From NCBI GenBank assembly GCA_011388275.1, contig DSAB01000056.1, forward strand, positions 1-46,872: a stretch of DNA of 46,872 nucleotides, given 5' to 3'. Under the pieces are notes generated by a model. The model worked only from the letters and a program-made list of their open reading frames with translations. It had not been told where the DNA came from and ran no database searches. The position numbers and the translations under genes are program-made. This DNA is from a bacterium. GTDB lineage: Bacteria; Zhuqueibacterota; QNDG01; DSAB01. Shown here piece by piece: positions 21,930 to 31,990 of the stretch. Position 1 is the stretch's first letter, and every line of letters starts with the position of its first letter.

Positions 21930-24900
21930 TTATTTTTTCGGCGGAGTCTTGTCCGGATAAGGTGGAACAGGCGGAAGCGATTTTTCCAGTGTGCGGAGCT
22001 CCTCCATGATCTCTTCGATGGCCCTGTGCAGCTGCTCATCGATTCCGGCATACTCCTTGACAGGATCATTGTCCACAAAAATATCCGGCTCCACGCCATA
22101 TCCCTCGATGATCCAGCCCTTACCCTCCGGATCGTAGGGAGCGAACTCCGGTTTTCTCAGGTCCGTGCCGTCCAGCAGGGGCAGCGGGCCCCGAATGCCG
22201 ACCACACCGCCCCAGGAACGCTTGCCGATGAGTTTTCCCATTTTGTAGTATTTGAAACGGTAAGGGAACAGGTCTCCGTCCGAGGCGGAAAACTCATCCA
22301 GCAGACAGACTTTGGGGCCCCATATCATCTCTCCGGGATCCGTCGCCGGCGCCGTATTGCGGGCCATATCCACCATGGCGATCTCGCGCCGCAGCCGCTC
22401 GATAATCATGGGAGACACATTGCCCCCGCCGTTTCCGCGCACATCGATGATCAGGGCTTTCTTGCGCAGCTGTGGATAGAAATATTTTACAAACTCATTG
22501 AGGCCCGCGGGAGACATATCGGGAATATGCAGGTATCCCACCTTTCCATTCGTCGCTTCCGCAACTTTGCGAATGTTGGTATGGACCCAATCCAGATAAT
22601 ACAGATTGGATTCATTGGAAACGGGGATCACAACCACTTCACGCGCCCCTTCCAAAACAGGCCGGCTGTTGATCTTGAGCACGGTCTGTCTGCCGGCTGT
22701 ATGGACCAGAGATTCATAAATATTGACTCTTTCCGCAACAGGAACGCCGTTGACTGCCAGAATGTAATCCCCTTCGGACACATCGACTCCCACTTCAATA
22801 AGCGGAGAGCGCAGGGATTCATCCCAGTTGCGTCCGGGCAGGATCCGAACGATTCGATAGGCTCCGGAAGGTTTATGACGCTCAAGCTCCGCGCCGAGAA
22901 GCCCGAGAGGAATCCGTTCAGGAGAAGGCATGTCCCCTCCGTTGACATAGGAATGTCCCACGCTCAGTTCGCCCAGCATCTCTCCAAGCACGTAGGTCAA
23001 ATCGGCGCCGTGGTTGACATGCGGAATCAGAGGACGGTACCGGTCTGCGGTCTTTTCCCAATCCAGGCCATGCATGTTGGGCGCGTAGAAAAATTCACGC
23101 ATCTGGCGCCAGACTTCCTCGAACACCTGGGCCCACTCCTCATGACGGTTCAGCTTTTTTTTCAGGCCAGAAAGGTCGAGGGGTTTTTCGATCTTCACGG
23201 GTGCCGAAGGCAGGGGAATAACGCCATATTTTCCCTGATGCGCGATCAGCATCTTCTTGCCGTCCGCAGACACTTCGAATCCGTTGACGGAACCCAGTTC
23301 GGTTTCCTTGCGGGCTTCCAGATCGTACATGAGCAGCACCGGATGCTCATCCGTCCTGCCGCGCCGGAGGTAGTAGAGTTTGTCTCCCGCGGAAGCCAGA
23401 CTGCCGTACGCCGCGGCCTTGATCGGCATATCGACAATTCGCTCCTCCAGCCCTTCCAGATCCACGGCAAGTTCCTTTTTATCTTCTTTCTTCCCGGCCT
23501 TGCCGCTGCCATCCTTCTGATTCTCTTCTTCAGAACCACCGATCTTGACCTCGTCATTCCTGGGGAGAAAAGGAGATTTCACGGATTTCGAAAGGGTCAG
23601 CAAATAGATCCTCGACATATCCTGATAAATATGATTCCACTCGGTCCAGCTGTATTCGGGATTGAAATCGCGGTTGGACACGAAGAACAGGTATTTTCCG
23701 TCCCGGCTGAACTCGGGCGAGGACGAAACATGCCACACATCCGTGACCGGAGTGGCCTTGCCTGTATCCAGTGAGTACAGATAGATGCGATTCGGTGTCT
23801 CCACTTCCGGCATGGTGAAAGCGATCCAGCGGCTGTCCGGCGACCAGGTGTACTGACGGATCTCAAAAGCCTTCGAATGTGCCACTTCCGTCATCTTTTT
23901 GGAATCGATATTCACCATGCGAAGCCTCTGACGGCGATCGGCCCAGAGCAGCTTCTTGCTGTCGGGCGACCAAACGGGCTGGTATTTGTAGGTTTCTCCT
24001 CCCCTGGTTAACTGTATCGGTTCTCCGATTCCGTCCTGAGGCATGATATATATCTCGTCTTCACCCGTCGCGTCGGATACAAACGCGATCCATCGTCCGT
24101 CCGGAGACCATTTGGCGCTGCGCTCATGAATGCCCGACGTATTTGACAAAATGCGCGTTCTGCCGTGTTCGGCCGGAACGGTATACAAATCCCCCCTTGC
24201 CACAAACAGGGCGCGAGCGCCGTCCGGAGCGATCTCAAACTGCTGGATGCGATCGTTGACATCGATCAGAACGGGACGCGCCGGAATTTGATCGTTCGCG
24301 ATCATCACCGGAACTTTTACCGCCTCTTCAGCAGCCAGATCGAAGCGGTAAATATATCCTCCGTACTCAAAAACAATGGCATCCACACCCAGCGAGGGGA
24401 ATTTGATATCGTATTCCGAAAAATCGGTCAGTTTTCGGACATTTCCGGAATTCAGATCGTGAACATACAGATTCATGCGCATATTGTTGTCACGGTCTGA
24501 GAGGAAATAGATTCGATCGCCGTGCCACATGGGAATGATATCCTGGGCCGGATGATCGGTAAGATTGGTCACGCTGCCGGCCTTGAAATCATAAATCCAG
24601 ATGTCATCGGCCATGCCGCCCCTGTACCGCTTCCAGGTCCGGAACTCACGAAAGATGCGGTTGTAGGCCATTTTGCCGCCGTCTGAAGAAAAGGAGCAGA
24701 ATCCGCCTCGCGGAACCGGGATCTGATCCGGAAGATCCCCCTGAAGTGAAACCGTATACAGCTGCCCGTTGAAATCGTTGTAGGACTTCATGCGTGAACG
24801 GAAGATGATTTCATCCGTACCCGGCTTCCAGCCCATGACGATGTTGTTGGGTCCCATGCGGTCGGAAATATTGTCACGCCCGAGCGTGGATGTGAACGTC

Positions 24901-25205
24901 AGACGGCGGGGAACACCTCCCCGGGCGGGCATGATGAAGACCTCTGTGTTTCCGTCATACTGGCCGGTGAAGGCCACCGTTCGACCGTCTGGTGAGAAGC
25001 GCGGGAAACACTCATATCCCGTGTGACTCGTAAGCCGCCGCGCGATGCCTCCCTTCGAATCGACCGTATACAGATCGCCGGCGTACCCGAAAACAATCTG
25101 ATCCTGATACACCGCCGGGAAACGAAGCAGTCGCGCTTCTTCCATGGCATAAAGAATTTGTACCGCCATCAAGCATAGACTCACCGCCAAAAACCGTTTC
25201 TTCAT
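21930..25205 (-). CDS. tricorn-like protease
   Basis: This is a 1091-residue protein with a signal peptide (MKKRFLAVSLCLMAVQILYA). Its N-terminal half carries many beta-propeller blades (FSPDGRTVAFTG, WSPDGRWIAFVS, WSPDSKKLLWA). A PDZ-like segment follows (about 790-845). The C-terminal S41 domain has GNGGGN, SASDGDLFPY with the nucleophile Ser, GKRSWGGVVGI and GVEPDIFVDNDP. The charge-relay His is in LSVGHSYVNGG. It should cut peptides produced by other proteases, in the periplasm because of the signal peptide. AGGAGG lies 6 nt before the ATG. It ends the peptidase/amidohydrolase gene group. Confidence 0.95.
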   Translation of the reverse strand: MKKRFLAVSLCLMAVQILYAMEEARLLRFPAVYQDQIVFGYAGDLYTVDSKGGIARRLTSHTGYECFPRFSPDGRTVAFTGQYDGNTEVFIMPARGGVPRRLTFTSTLGRDNISDRMGPNNIVMGWKPGTDEIIFRSRMKSYNDFNGQLYTVSLQGDLPDQIPVPRGGFCSFSSDGGKMAYNRIFREFRTWKRYRGGMADDIWIYDFKAGSVTNLTDHPAQDIIPMWHGDRIYFLSDRDNNMRMNLYVHDLNSGNVRKLTDFSEYDIKFPSLGVDAIVFEYGGYIYRFDLAAEEAVKVPVMIANDQIPARPVLIDVNDRIQQFEIAPDGARALFVARGDLYTVPAEHGRTRILSNTSGIHERSAKWSPDGRWIAFVSDATGEDEIYIMPQDGIGEPIQLTRGGETYKYQPVWSPDSKKLLWADRRQRLRMVNIDSKKMTEVAHSKAFEIRQYTWSPDSRWIAFTMPEVETPNRIYLYSLDTGKATPVTDVWHVSSSPEFSRDGKYLFFVSNRDFNPEYSWTEWNHIYQDMSRIYLLTLSKSVKSPFLPRNDEVKIGGSEEENQKDGSGKAGKKEDKKELAVDLEGLEERIVDMPIKAAAYGSLASAGDKLYYLRRGRTDEHPVLLMYDLEARKETELGSVNGFEVSADGKKMLIAHQGKYGVIPLPSAPVKIEKPLDLSGLKKKLNRHEEWAQVFEEVWRQMREFFYAPNMHGLDWEKTADRYRPLIPHVNHGADLTYVLGEMLGELSVGHSYVNGGDMPSPERIPLGLLGAELERHKPSGAYRIVRILPGRNWDESLRSPLIEVGVDVSEGDYILAVNGVPVAERVNIYESLVHTAGRQTVLKINSRPVLEGAREVVVIPVSNESNLYYLDWVHTNIRKVAEATNGKVGYLHIPDMSPAGLNEFVKYFYPQLRKKALIIDVRGNGGGNVSPMIIERLRREIAMVDMARNTAPATDPGEMIWGPKVCLLDEFSASDGDLFPYRFKYYKMGKLIGKRSWGGVVGIRGPLPLLDGTDLRKPEFAPYDPEGKGWIIEGYGVEPDIFVDNDPVKEYAGIDEQLHRAIEEIMEELRTLEKSLPPVPPYPDKTPPKK

Positions 25206-25285
25206 GGCTGCCTCCTGTCATTGATTCATTTGATTTTAATGCACAAGAATTTCCCGTGCCGGTCACCCGGCATCGATCTTGCCTG

Positions 25286-26569
25286 TCAATTCCGCTTTCT
25301 GAATTTCTCAAACAGTTCGGTATCCTTTGTCTCAAGAGAAACCCTGTTCCCTTTTATGAACAGATACCGTATCTGCGTCCGCATCTCAAGAATATCTCCA
25401 TCCGTTACCACCACATTGGCCAGTTTTCCGGGTTCCAGGCTGCCGATCCAGCGGTCAACCCCGAAAATCTGGGCGGGATACAGGGTGACGCCCTTTAACG
25501 CCTCGTCACGGTCCATGCCGAAAGCCGCGGCTGTTCCGGCCTGATAGGGCAAATTTCGGGCGTCCGCAGCGCTTCCGGTCAGAAAGGCCACTTTCACCCC
25601 GGCTTTGCTGAGAATCCCCGGATTGGCGTATATCGCGTCATAGGGATCCCGGGGTCCCACGGACCGGAAAAGAGACCCCACCAGAACAGGGATATTGTTC
25701 TCGCGAAGCAGATCCGCCACCTTCCAGCCTTCGACCACGCCCTGAAAAACAGCGCGTATGCCGGTCTCCCTGACGAATGCCACGGCATTCTCGATGTCTT
25801 TTGCCGTGTTCACACAGATAATTGCGAGCCGTTCACCCCGGACAAGCGGAATCAGCGCCTCGAGCATGACATCATGAAGAGGAGCTCTCAGGCCGGGATC
25901 TTTATAATGGGCCCCGATCGCATCGGCATAACGTCCGGCCTTGAGAAGCAGATCTTTCAGGCCTTGTATCTGTTCCTCGGTCCGCTTTTCCGTCGGTGTC
26001 TCCCCTCCGCGGCCGCGTCTCCGTGAGCCTGATGGCGAAGGCAAAGCGGGAAAGTTAATCCGCATCGCGATGGAGGGTTCCAGAACCATTTCATGAGCCG
26101 TCCACCCGTCCAGATTGATCAGGGCGCACTGACCGGACACCACGCCACCGTCCGGCGCAACCAGTGCCGTGGTGATCCCGTTCACCCGGGTAACGGGTAT
26201 ATGCACCGAATGGGGATTGATCGCCGCGATCGCCCGTATGTGGGGATTGTAAAGACCTGTTTCGGTCACGTCCACAGTGGCCTGAACGGCCCCTACTTCG
26301 GTCAGGCCCAGAGTCGAGAAAGCATCGATGAGGCCGGGATAGACCCATAACCCGTCTCCCTCAATAAGGGATGCATCGGCGGGGATGACGGCATCCGGTC
26401 CCAGTGATTCAATAAAATCTTCACGGACAATCAAATGACCTTTTTCAACGACCGGTCCGCTCACCGGAATCAGCCTGGCACTGCGAATCGCCCAGGTTTC
26501 ACCCGCAGCGGGAACAGCCAGCGTCAATAACAGGCCGATAATACCGTTGAAGATATGATTTTTTTTCAT
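25286..26569 (-). CDS. amidohydrolase-fold protein lacking metal ligands (no. 3)
   Basis: This is a 427-residue secreted protein (signal peptide MKKNHIFNGIIGLLLTLAVPA). It has the composite amidohydrolase fold: LIVREDFIESLG and GLWVYPGLIDA at the start, and GVDRWIGSLEPGKLANVVVTDG at the end. The metal-site residues are missing: DAFSTLG replaces the DxHxH motif, the later histidine positions read IICVN and FQGVVEGW, and the aspartate position reads LTGSA. It is therefore probably a non-catalytic paralogue. It closely resembles the gene at 27924-29627 and lies next to the intact gene at 26612-27931. GAGGATCC precedes the ATG. Confidence 0.88.
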   Translation of the reverse strand: MKKNHIFNGIIGLLLTLAVPAAGETWAIRSARLIPVSGPVVEKGHLIVREDFIESLGPDAVIPADASLIEGDGLWVYPGLIDAFSTLGLTEVGAVQATVDVTETGLYNPHIRAIAAINPHSVHIPVTRVNGITTALVAPDGGVVSGQCALINLDGWTAHEMVLEPSIAMRINFPALPSPSGSRRRGRGGETPTEKRTEEQIQGLKDLLLKAGRYADAIGAHYKDPGLRAPLHDVMLEALIPLVRGERLAIICVNTAKDIENAVAFVRETGIRAVFQGVVEGWKVADLLRENNIPVLVGSLFRSVGPRDPYDAIYANPGILSKAGVKVAFLTGSAADARNLPYQAGTAAAFGMDRDEALKGVTLYPAQIFGVDRWIGSLEPGKLANVVVTDGDILEMRTQIRYLFIKGNRVSLETKDTELFEKFRKRN

Positions 26570-26611
26570 GAGGATCCTCTTTGATTTCATGCGTTTTCCT
26601 GAATACTTGGC

Positions 26612-27931
26612 TCACTCACGGGATTCCAGCATTCCAGCCGCTGTAGCAACGTGATTTATGTCGAAATAGATCTCGCCCTCGATGAGCGTCATCTCCACTC
26701 TGGAATAGACACTCAGCGGATGCCCGTTGAAAATGGCCAGATCGGCATCCTTGCCCGGTTCAATACTGCCGACCCGGTCATCAATGCCGAGCATGATCGC
26801 CGGATTCAGCGTGATGGTCTTCAAGGCCTCGAGTTCGGACATGCCGCCGTATTTCATGGTTTTGGCCGCATCCATATACAGACGCCGAACCCGTTCTCCG
26901 CTGTCCGAGTTGATGGTGACCACCACGCCGTGAGCAGTCATGAGCGCGGCATTGTATGGAATGGCATCAAACGCCTCCATCTTGTAGGCCCAGGCATCCG
27001 AGAAAATGGACGCGATCGCGCCGTGTTCGGCCAGTTCCGCGGCGATTCGGTATCCTTCCAGACAGTGTTCGAAAGAGCCCACCTTGAATCCCAGTTCATC
27101 GCCCAGGCGCATCAGCATCAGCATCTCGTCGGCCCGGTAGGCATGACAGATAATGGTCAGTTTGCCACGCAGAATATCGGCCAGAGTCTCGAGCCTCAAA
27201 TCACGGCGGGGAGGCATCAGATTCTTTCGGTTCTCCCAGGGTCCCGGCTTGATCTTTCCGGCTTTCCTGGCTTCATACTCTTCCCAGCGACGCATGTAAT
27301 CCCGGGCCTCGGTAAAGGCGAGCCGTATGGTTGCCTCGATACCCATGCGTGAATTCGGAAAGGGATCCTCCGCGCGAAGTCCGCCGACCCGTTTGGGATT
27401 CTCACCGAGCGCGAATTTGATGCCCCATCGAACATTCTCGAGAAGAAGTTCCTCGGCCGGTTTTCCGAACTTGAGTTTGATGACCGCATTCCGGCCGCCG
27501 ATCACGTTGGCACTGCCGTGCAACGTGTTGACGACCGTTACGCCTCCGGCCAGGGCTCGCTGAATGGTAATATCATCCGGCCGAATGACCTCGTGAATGT
27601 TGATCTCGGGCGTGACCTGCCCCGTGGCCTCATTGATTCCTCCTTCCGAAGCCATATGAGAATGGGAATCGATGATGCCCGGCATCACGGAGAAGCCGCT
27701 CGCATCGATCACGCGTGCCGCGGCGGGAACTGAAACCGAATTGCCCACCTCCTGAATTTTCCCGTTATGAATCAGGATGCTGCCCCGATCAAGGGTCTCC
27801 CCGGTGATTGTGAATATCGTCGCGTTTTTGATGAGCAGAACCTCTCCGCTTCCCTCGACAAAGAGCCCGCCGTAAAGAGTCTGAAATCCCGTCACAAGCG
27901 TCAACCAGAATGTTGTCATTGTTTTACTCAT
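26612..27931 (-). CDS. secreted amidohydrolase with intact metal site (no. 2)
   Basis: This is a 439-residue amidohydrolase of the imidazolonepropionase-like group. It keeps all recognisable metal ligands: IIDSHSHMAS (HxH), IICHAYRADEM, SFEHCLEGY and the aspartate in TINSDSGERV. The C-terminal GSIEPGKDADLAIFNGHPL is typical. An N-terminal hydrophobic stretch (MTTFWLTLVTGFQTLYGG) may be a signal peptide. A dipeptidase or cyclic-amide hydrolase activity is possible; substrate unknown. The ATG overlaps the previous gene by 8 nt, with GGAGG inside it, so the two are co-translated. Confidence 0.92.
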   Translation of the reverse strand: MSKTMTTFWLTLVTGFQTLYGGLFVEGSGEVLLIKNATIFTITGETLDRGSILIHNGKIQEVGNSVSVPAAARVIDASGFSVMPGIIDSHSHMASEGGINEATGQVTPEINIHEVIRPDDITIQRALAGGVTVVNTLHGSANVIGGRNAVIKLKFGKPAEELLLENVRWGIKFALGENPKRVGGLRAEDPFPNSRMGIEATIRLAFTEARDYMRRWEEYEARKAGKIKPGPWENRKNLMPPRRDLRLETLADILRGKLTIICHAYRADEMLMLMRLGDELGFKVGSFEHCLEGYRIAAELAEHGAIASIFSDAWAYKMEAFDAIPYNAALMTAHGVVVTINSDSGERVRRLYMDAAKTMKYGGMSELEALKTITLNPAIMLGIDDRVGSIEPGKDADLAIFNGHPLSVYSRVEMTLIEGEIYFDINHVATAAGMLESRE

Positions 27932-29627
27932 GAATGCCTCCGAAAATAGCCGTTGATTCATTCCGGATATTGAATTCCATCCCGGGTTTTTCACCGCTCC
28001 AGCCGGCCTGTCCCATGGGCCCCATGTCCAGAGTGCCTTTCACGGTGTTTCCGGTGACCGTGCCCGTGAAATAGAGATCAACAGGCTGAGGCCCGAGGGG
28101 CAGTGACACCGTGAAATCAAGGGTATTTCCGCTGACAACCCCGTTTCGAATCTCGACTTCCCCCATGGGACTGACCATTCTTCCGGTCAATGTCTCTTCT
28201 TTCTGGGAGAGTATCAGAGTAAAGGGCTGTTCTCCATCCGGGGTCACCGCCTTGCAGTCCCAGCGCCCCGTGACGTCCACTTCGGCTTTGGCAGGCGTCT
28301 TTTTGGATTCCTCGATCCTGAATTTCTCCCCATCGATGAATACAAACCGCGGAAGCGCTTCCTTGTCATGCCACTCCCGGTTCATGATCACCAGATTGGC
28401 GATTTTCCCGGCCTCGATGCTGCCCAGCTGTTCCGCAACACCCAGGAGTTTGGCCGGGCGGATGGTCATGGATTCGAGAGCCGCGTTCGCGGGCAGGCCG
28501 TGCTCTACCGCCTTCCGAATATTTTTAAGAAAGTCGCTTCCGGAAGTCCCCCATGAACCGAATCCATGAAGTACACCCGCCTCATTCAGAGCCGCTCCGT
28601 TGGCATAGACATCCACCCAGGGTTTTTGCTCCTTCCTGATCGTGTCCTTGCGGGTTTCGGCTGTTTTTCCGGCTCCGCCGGGCAAAGGATCGGTTTCGAG
28701 AAGCCAGGCGTATCCGGTTACTTCCTCGGGTTTTGGATAATTCACGGTCATGATCGCGGGCAGATTCGCTTCCCGAAGGCGGTCGACGACCCGCCACCCC
28801 TCGTTGACTCCGCTGAGAATGGGCTGCAGATTGAATTCAGCCGCCAATTTCAGGGCCCGCTTGATTTCATTTTCCGTATTCACCTGAATGATCAGGGGCC
28901 GGATTCCGTCAAAAACCGGAAAGATCGCTTCCAGAGGCTCATTGACGGTCGGCCGCCGAATACCCCGTTTCTGCTGCTCATACTGGCGCAAAAGCCGCTG
29001 ATGGTGCAAAGCGTCCAGAAAAGTCTGCCGCTGAAAGGCGATGACAGCCATCAGAGTATTGGGATATTGTCCGGGCTGCCTGTCGTATCCCATATGCAGA
29101 CCCACCGGTGATTTCACGACCATGGAACGGGCATCGGCTCCGGCCAGATTGATCAGAGTGCTCTGGCCGATGAATACACCGCGCGGCGGAATGGTCAGCA
29201 CCGTGGTCACGCCCTGATTGCGCATTTTGTCGATACTCTGATGGTCCCGATCCAGCAGGCCGGCGGCCCTGATATGAGCGTCCGAAAGCGGGATTCGCAA
29301 GCTTCCGTTTCCTGCGGCCCCGGCACTTTCCGGCGCTTTCAGTCCGATGCTGCCGTGCGCGTCGATGAATCCCGGATAGACCCTTAACGTATCGGCTTCG
29401 ATAATCTCGTAACCCGCAGGAATGTTTATATTCGTCCCAACCGCCTGAATGATGCCGTCCTGAATCAGAACCACCCCGTCGACTTTGCCCCGGGTCACGG
29501 TGTGAATGTGCCGCGACCGGATCGCGTACCGATCCATGTCATCGCCATGGAGCATATTCATCAGGACGATGAGCCCTATTCCTGCCGCCTGGATGAACCA
29601 GCGGCCTGTCAGCCGAGTATTGATCAT
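27924..29627 (-). CDS. amidohydrolase-like protein with degenerate site and C-terminal domain (no. 1)
   Basis: This is a 567-residue secreted protein with an N-terminal hydrophobic segment (WFIQAAGIGLIVLMNML). The amidohydrolase fold is clear (VYPGFIDAHGSIG, GSIEAGKIANLVIMN), but the metal site is degenerate. DAHGS keeps one His of HxH, while the other positions read IIQVN, SGVNEGW and TSGSD. About 455-560 form an extra beta-rich, lipocalin-like domain (VTGRWDCKAVTPDGEQPF, GRMVSPMGEVEI). AAGGAGAGG precedes the ATG at 29627. It is a paralogue of the gene at 25286. Confidence 0.88.
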   Translation of the reverse strand: MINTRLTGRWFIQAAGIGLIVLMNMLHGDDMDRYAIRSRHIHTVTRGKVDGVVLIQDGIIQAVGTNINIPAGYEIIEADTLRVYPGFIDAHGSIGLKAPESAGAAGNGSLRIPLSDAHIRAAGLLDRDHQSIDKMRNQGVTTVLTIPPRGVFIGQSTLINLAGADARSMVVKSPVGLHMGYDRQPGQYPNTLMAVIAFQRQTFLDALHHQRLLRQYEQQKRGIRRPTVNEPLEAIFPVFDGIRPLIIQVNTENEIKRALKLAAEFNLQPILSGVNEGWRVVDRLREANLPAIMTVNYPKPEEVTGYAWLLETDPLPGGAGKTAETRKDTIRKEQKPWVDVYANGAALNEAGVLHGFGSWGTSGSDFLKNIRKAVEHGLPANAALESMTIRPAKLLGVAEQLGSIEAGKIANLVIMNREWHDKEALPRFVFIDGEKFRIEESKKTPAKAEVDVTGRWDCKAVTPDGEQPFTLILSQKEETLTGRMVSPMGEVEIRNGVVSGNTLDFTVSLPLGPQPVDLYFTGTVTGNTVKGTLDMGPMGQAGWSGEKPGMEFNIRNESTAIFGGIHE

Positions 29628-29718
29628 AACTCCTCTCCTTACTACATTGAAAATGGGTGTTTTTTCCAATCAGGTTGCTGTATTCCGAATCCAGGAAGCG
29701 GAAATGACGTGAACAATC

Positions 29719-31941
29719 CTAGCGCATCAGAATCCATTTGCGCACTTCAACCCGGGTACCGGATTCGAACCGGCATACATACACGCCGCTGGGCAGATGA
29801 TCGCCGCGGTACCGGACTCGATGCGTTCCGGCCGGCCGCAGCCCTTCATCCAGGAGGGCCACCCGCCGGCCCGTCATATCATACAGACCGATACGAACCC
29901 TGGCCGGCCGGCTCAAATAATAATCCATGCGGGTTTCGGCGTTGAAGGGATTGGGAACGTTCTGTTCCAGCCGGAACACCGGTTCCATACCCGTATTGTC
30001 CGCCTGCACACTCGTGATTCCGTTCCGGAACACGACATCCATGCTGTCTGTGCTGCTGTTTCCCCATTCATCGCGGGCTTCCACGTAGAACCGGTAGGGT
30101 CCGTCGGGATAATCAGCCGTGGCAAAGGCCCGGTCCTCCTCCTGAAGAGTCAGACAGGTGTCTCCGTCGTCATGAGTCAGAATATGATAATAGTTCCGGT
30201 TCAAAGACATCCACGAGCTCGCGCGCAGGTTGTCATCCTCCCTGTAGAGAATCCGGGCATAGGGAGTGTACCAGCTGCTCGCGTAGAAAGGATAGGCGTG
30301 ATTCAGCCGATGACCCGTAGTGCGCGGAAAGATGAGCGCGCGATCCGGCAGGCTGCGCACCCAGTAATACGTTTCATAGGCCGGCTGCTGCCAGGGTGAA
30401 TCGCCCACATAATCGTGCAGCTTGACGATCAGATCCACATCGCCCCAAAGGCTGTCCGGATCGAGATAGCTCCAGTTCATGTTGTTCGTAAACAGCATTT
30501 TTCGGCCCGGCCGCACACTCGAAAAGACCGGCGCCGTAAAATCCGAATCCGGAGCCATGACCAGAAGAGGATTGAAATTGATGCCCCATTCGCCGTCGTC
30601 ATACCGCCATATGAGACCGTGATCCCGAATATTGACAAAATGGATATGCCCCCAGTCCTGATACCACTGCACAATGTCCCCCAGATAATCGTAACGCGAC
30701 ACGGCGTCGCCCACATCCACCTGAATGCTCCCTTCGACGAGATGGGCGTAAAGCCACCCGTCGCTCACGCCAACGGTCTGTATCGGAGACACCGCCAGCC
30801 GCCAGTACTTCTCACCGCCCAGGGTCAGCACGCATTTGACGAATCCATCCTCCACCGCATAAGTGGGTTCGTTCTCCGGCACGATGAGATCCAGTCCCTG
30901 ATGCAGATAGGTGTACGTACCGGCCCCCATATGCTGTTCGTAGTAATTCCAGACCGTGGGCATTTGGTCGAAAGGCTGAAACATCCAGGGAAGCGCGTCT
31001 TCCTCTCCCTTTTTAAGACTTTTCCCGTCCGGCCGGCGAACCGAAGGCAGATCCCGCCTTGCCCCGTGAATCTGTTCCAGCAGAAAGCCGGACGAATCGA
31101 ACCGGTAGACGAATCCCTGAGAAACCGTCTCGGTTCGTTCGTGAACGCCCGCCTCCCAGCCGGATTCCGCGGCTCGAAGATCCCGAAAAGACAGGGGTTC
31201 GGACAGAGCCAATTCACCCTTTGTTTCGAAACTTTCCCCGTCGTAAATGGTAAAACCGTGTTTATCGATGACCCCGATCCGTTTTCCGTCTTTCGACCAG
31301 CGAACCCGCCGAATGAATTGCGAATCGAGCTTTATCGATCCGGTGAGGCGGCCGTTCCGGTACACGGACAGCGTGCTCTCTCTCGTGAGCACCACGGCGT
31401 CACCCCCGGCATCGAAATCGAAACGGTCGGCTTTGGGAAGAAGCAGCCTGGCTCCTGTTTCGGGATAGAGCACATGAAAACCGCTTCGGTCGCCCACACC
31501 GAAGCGGTTTCCCGAAACCGAAAAGCCGAACAGACAGGCGCCGTGAAAGGTATCCGATAAAAGAAGCCGGCCCCGGCGGTCCACGAAATGCAGGGTCAGC
31601 TCGCCCCGGTCATGCCTCGCGTGATCCATGAACACCATGACACCGCTGTTGGAGATCATGAGGTCCGAACCCGGTACGATTTTCATCGTACAGATCAGCC
31701 GGCCGTGTTCATAGAGGCGAAGATTCTCCAGAATCCGTATCTCATCGGTGACGGCGGTCACGTCGTATTGCGCTCCGTAGCGCTGATTGCCGGACCAGAC
31801 AGAATAGTCCGGATTCGAAGGCATGGACAGGAACACGCCGTTGAACGAAACCGCGCCTTCTCTTGCCTGGACCGGCTGATTTTTTACGAAGAGGATTAAA
31901 ACAATCAATCCCAAAACAGGTTTTCCAAGAAAACGCAACAT
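29719..31941 (-). CDS. secreted M23-type metallopeptidase-domain protein with type IX sorting domain
   Basis: This is a 740-residue protein with a signal peptide (MLRFLGKPVLGLIVLILFV). A beta-propeller-like N-terminal half is followed by an M23/LytM-like domain (about 330-460) with all four expected ligands: YLHQGLDLIV (H, D), WLYAHLVEG (H) and WGHIHFV (HxH). The C-terminus (about 660-740) has LEQNVPNPFNAETRM, LYDMTGRRVA and LPSGVYVCRFESG, the type A sorting domain of type IX secretion. It is probably exported to the cell surface. Substrate unknown: peptidoglycan or protein. Confidence 0.88.
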   Translation of the reverse strand: MLRFLGKPVLGLIVLILFVKNQPVQAREGAVSFNGVFLSMPSNPDYSVWSGNQRYGAQYDVTAVTDEIRILENLRLYEHGRLICTMKIVPGSDLMISNSGVMVFMDHARHDRGELTLHFVDRRGRLLLSDTFHGACLFGFSVSGNRFGVGDRSGFHVLYPETGARLLLPKADRFDFDAGGDAVVLTRESTLSVYRNGRLTGSIKLDSQFIRRVRWSKDGKRIGVIDKHGFTIYDGESFETKGELALSEPLSFRDLRAAESGWEAGVHERTETVSQGFVYRFDSSGFLLEQIHGARRDLPSVRRPDGKSLKKGEEDALPWMFQPFDQMPTVWNYYEQHMGAGTYTYLHQGLDLIVPENEPTYAVEDGFVKCVLTLGGEKYWRLAVSPIQTVGVSDGWLYAHLVEGSIQVDVGDAVSRYDYLGDIVQWYQDWGHIHFVNIRDHGLIWRYDDGEWGINFNPLLVMAPDSDFTAPVFSSVRPGRKMLFTNNMNWSYLDPDSLWGDVDLIVKLHDYVGDSPWQQPAYETYYWVRSLPDRALIFPRTTGHRLNHAYPFYASSWYTPYARILYREDDNLRASSWMSLNRNYYHILTHDDGDTCLTLQEEDRAFATADYPDGPYRFYVEARDEWGNSSTDSMDVVFRNGITSVQADNTGMEPVFRLEQNVPNPFNAETRMDYYLSRPARVRIGLYDMTGRRVALLDEGLRPAGTHRVRYRGDHLPSGVYVCRFESGTRVEVRKWILMR

Positions 31942-31990
31942 CGGGCCTCCCTTTGAACCCGGGCAATCCATTTCATCCGATCCGCTCGCC

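Noticed and set aside
21852-23774. 640-codon open frame on the plus strand
   Set aside because: It lies fully antisense to the well-supported tricorn protease gene, has no ribosome site and shows no domain pattern. It is a codon-bias shadow.
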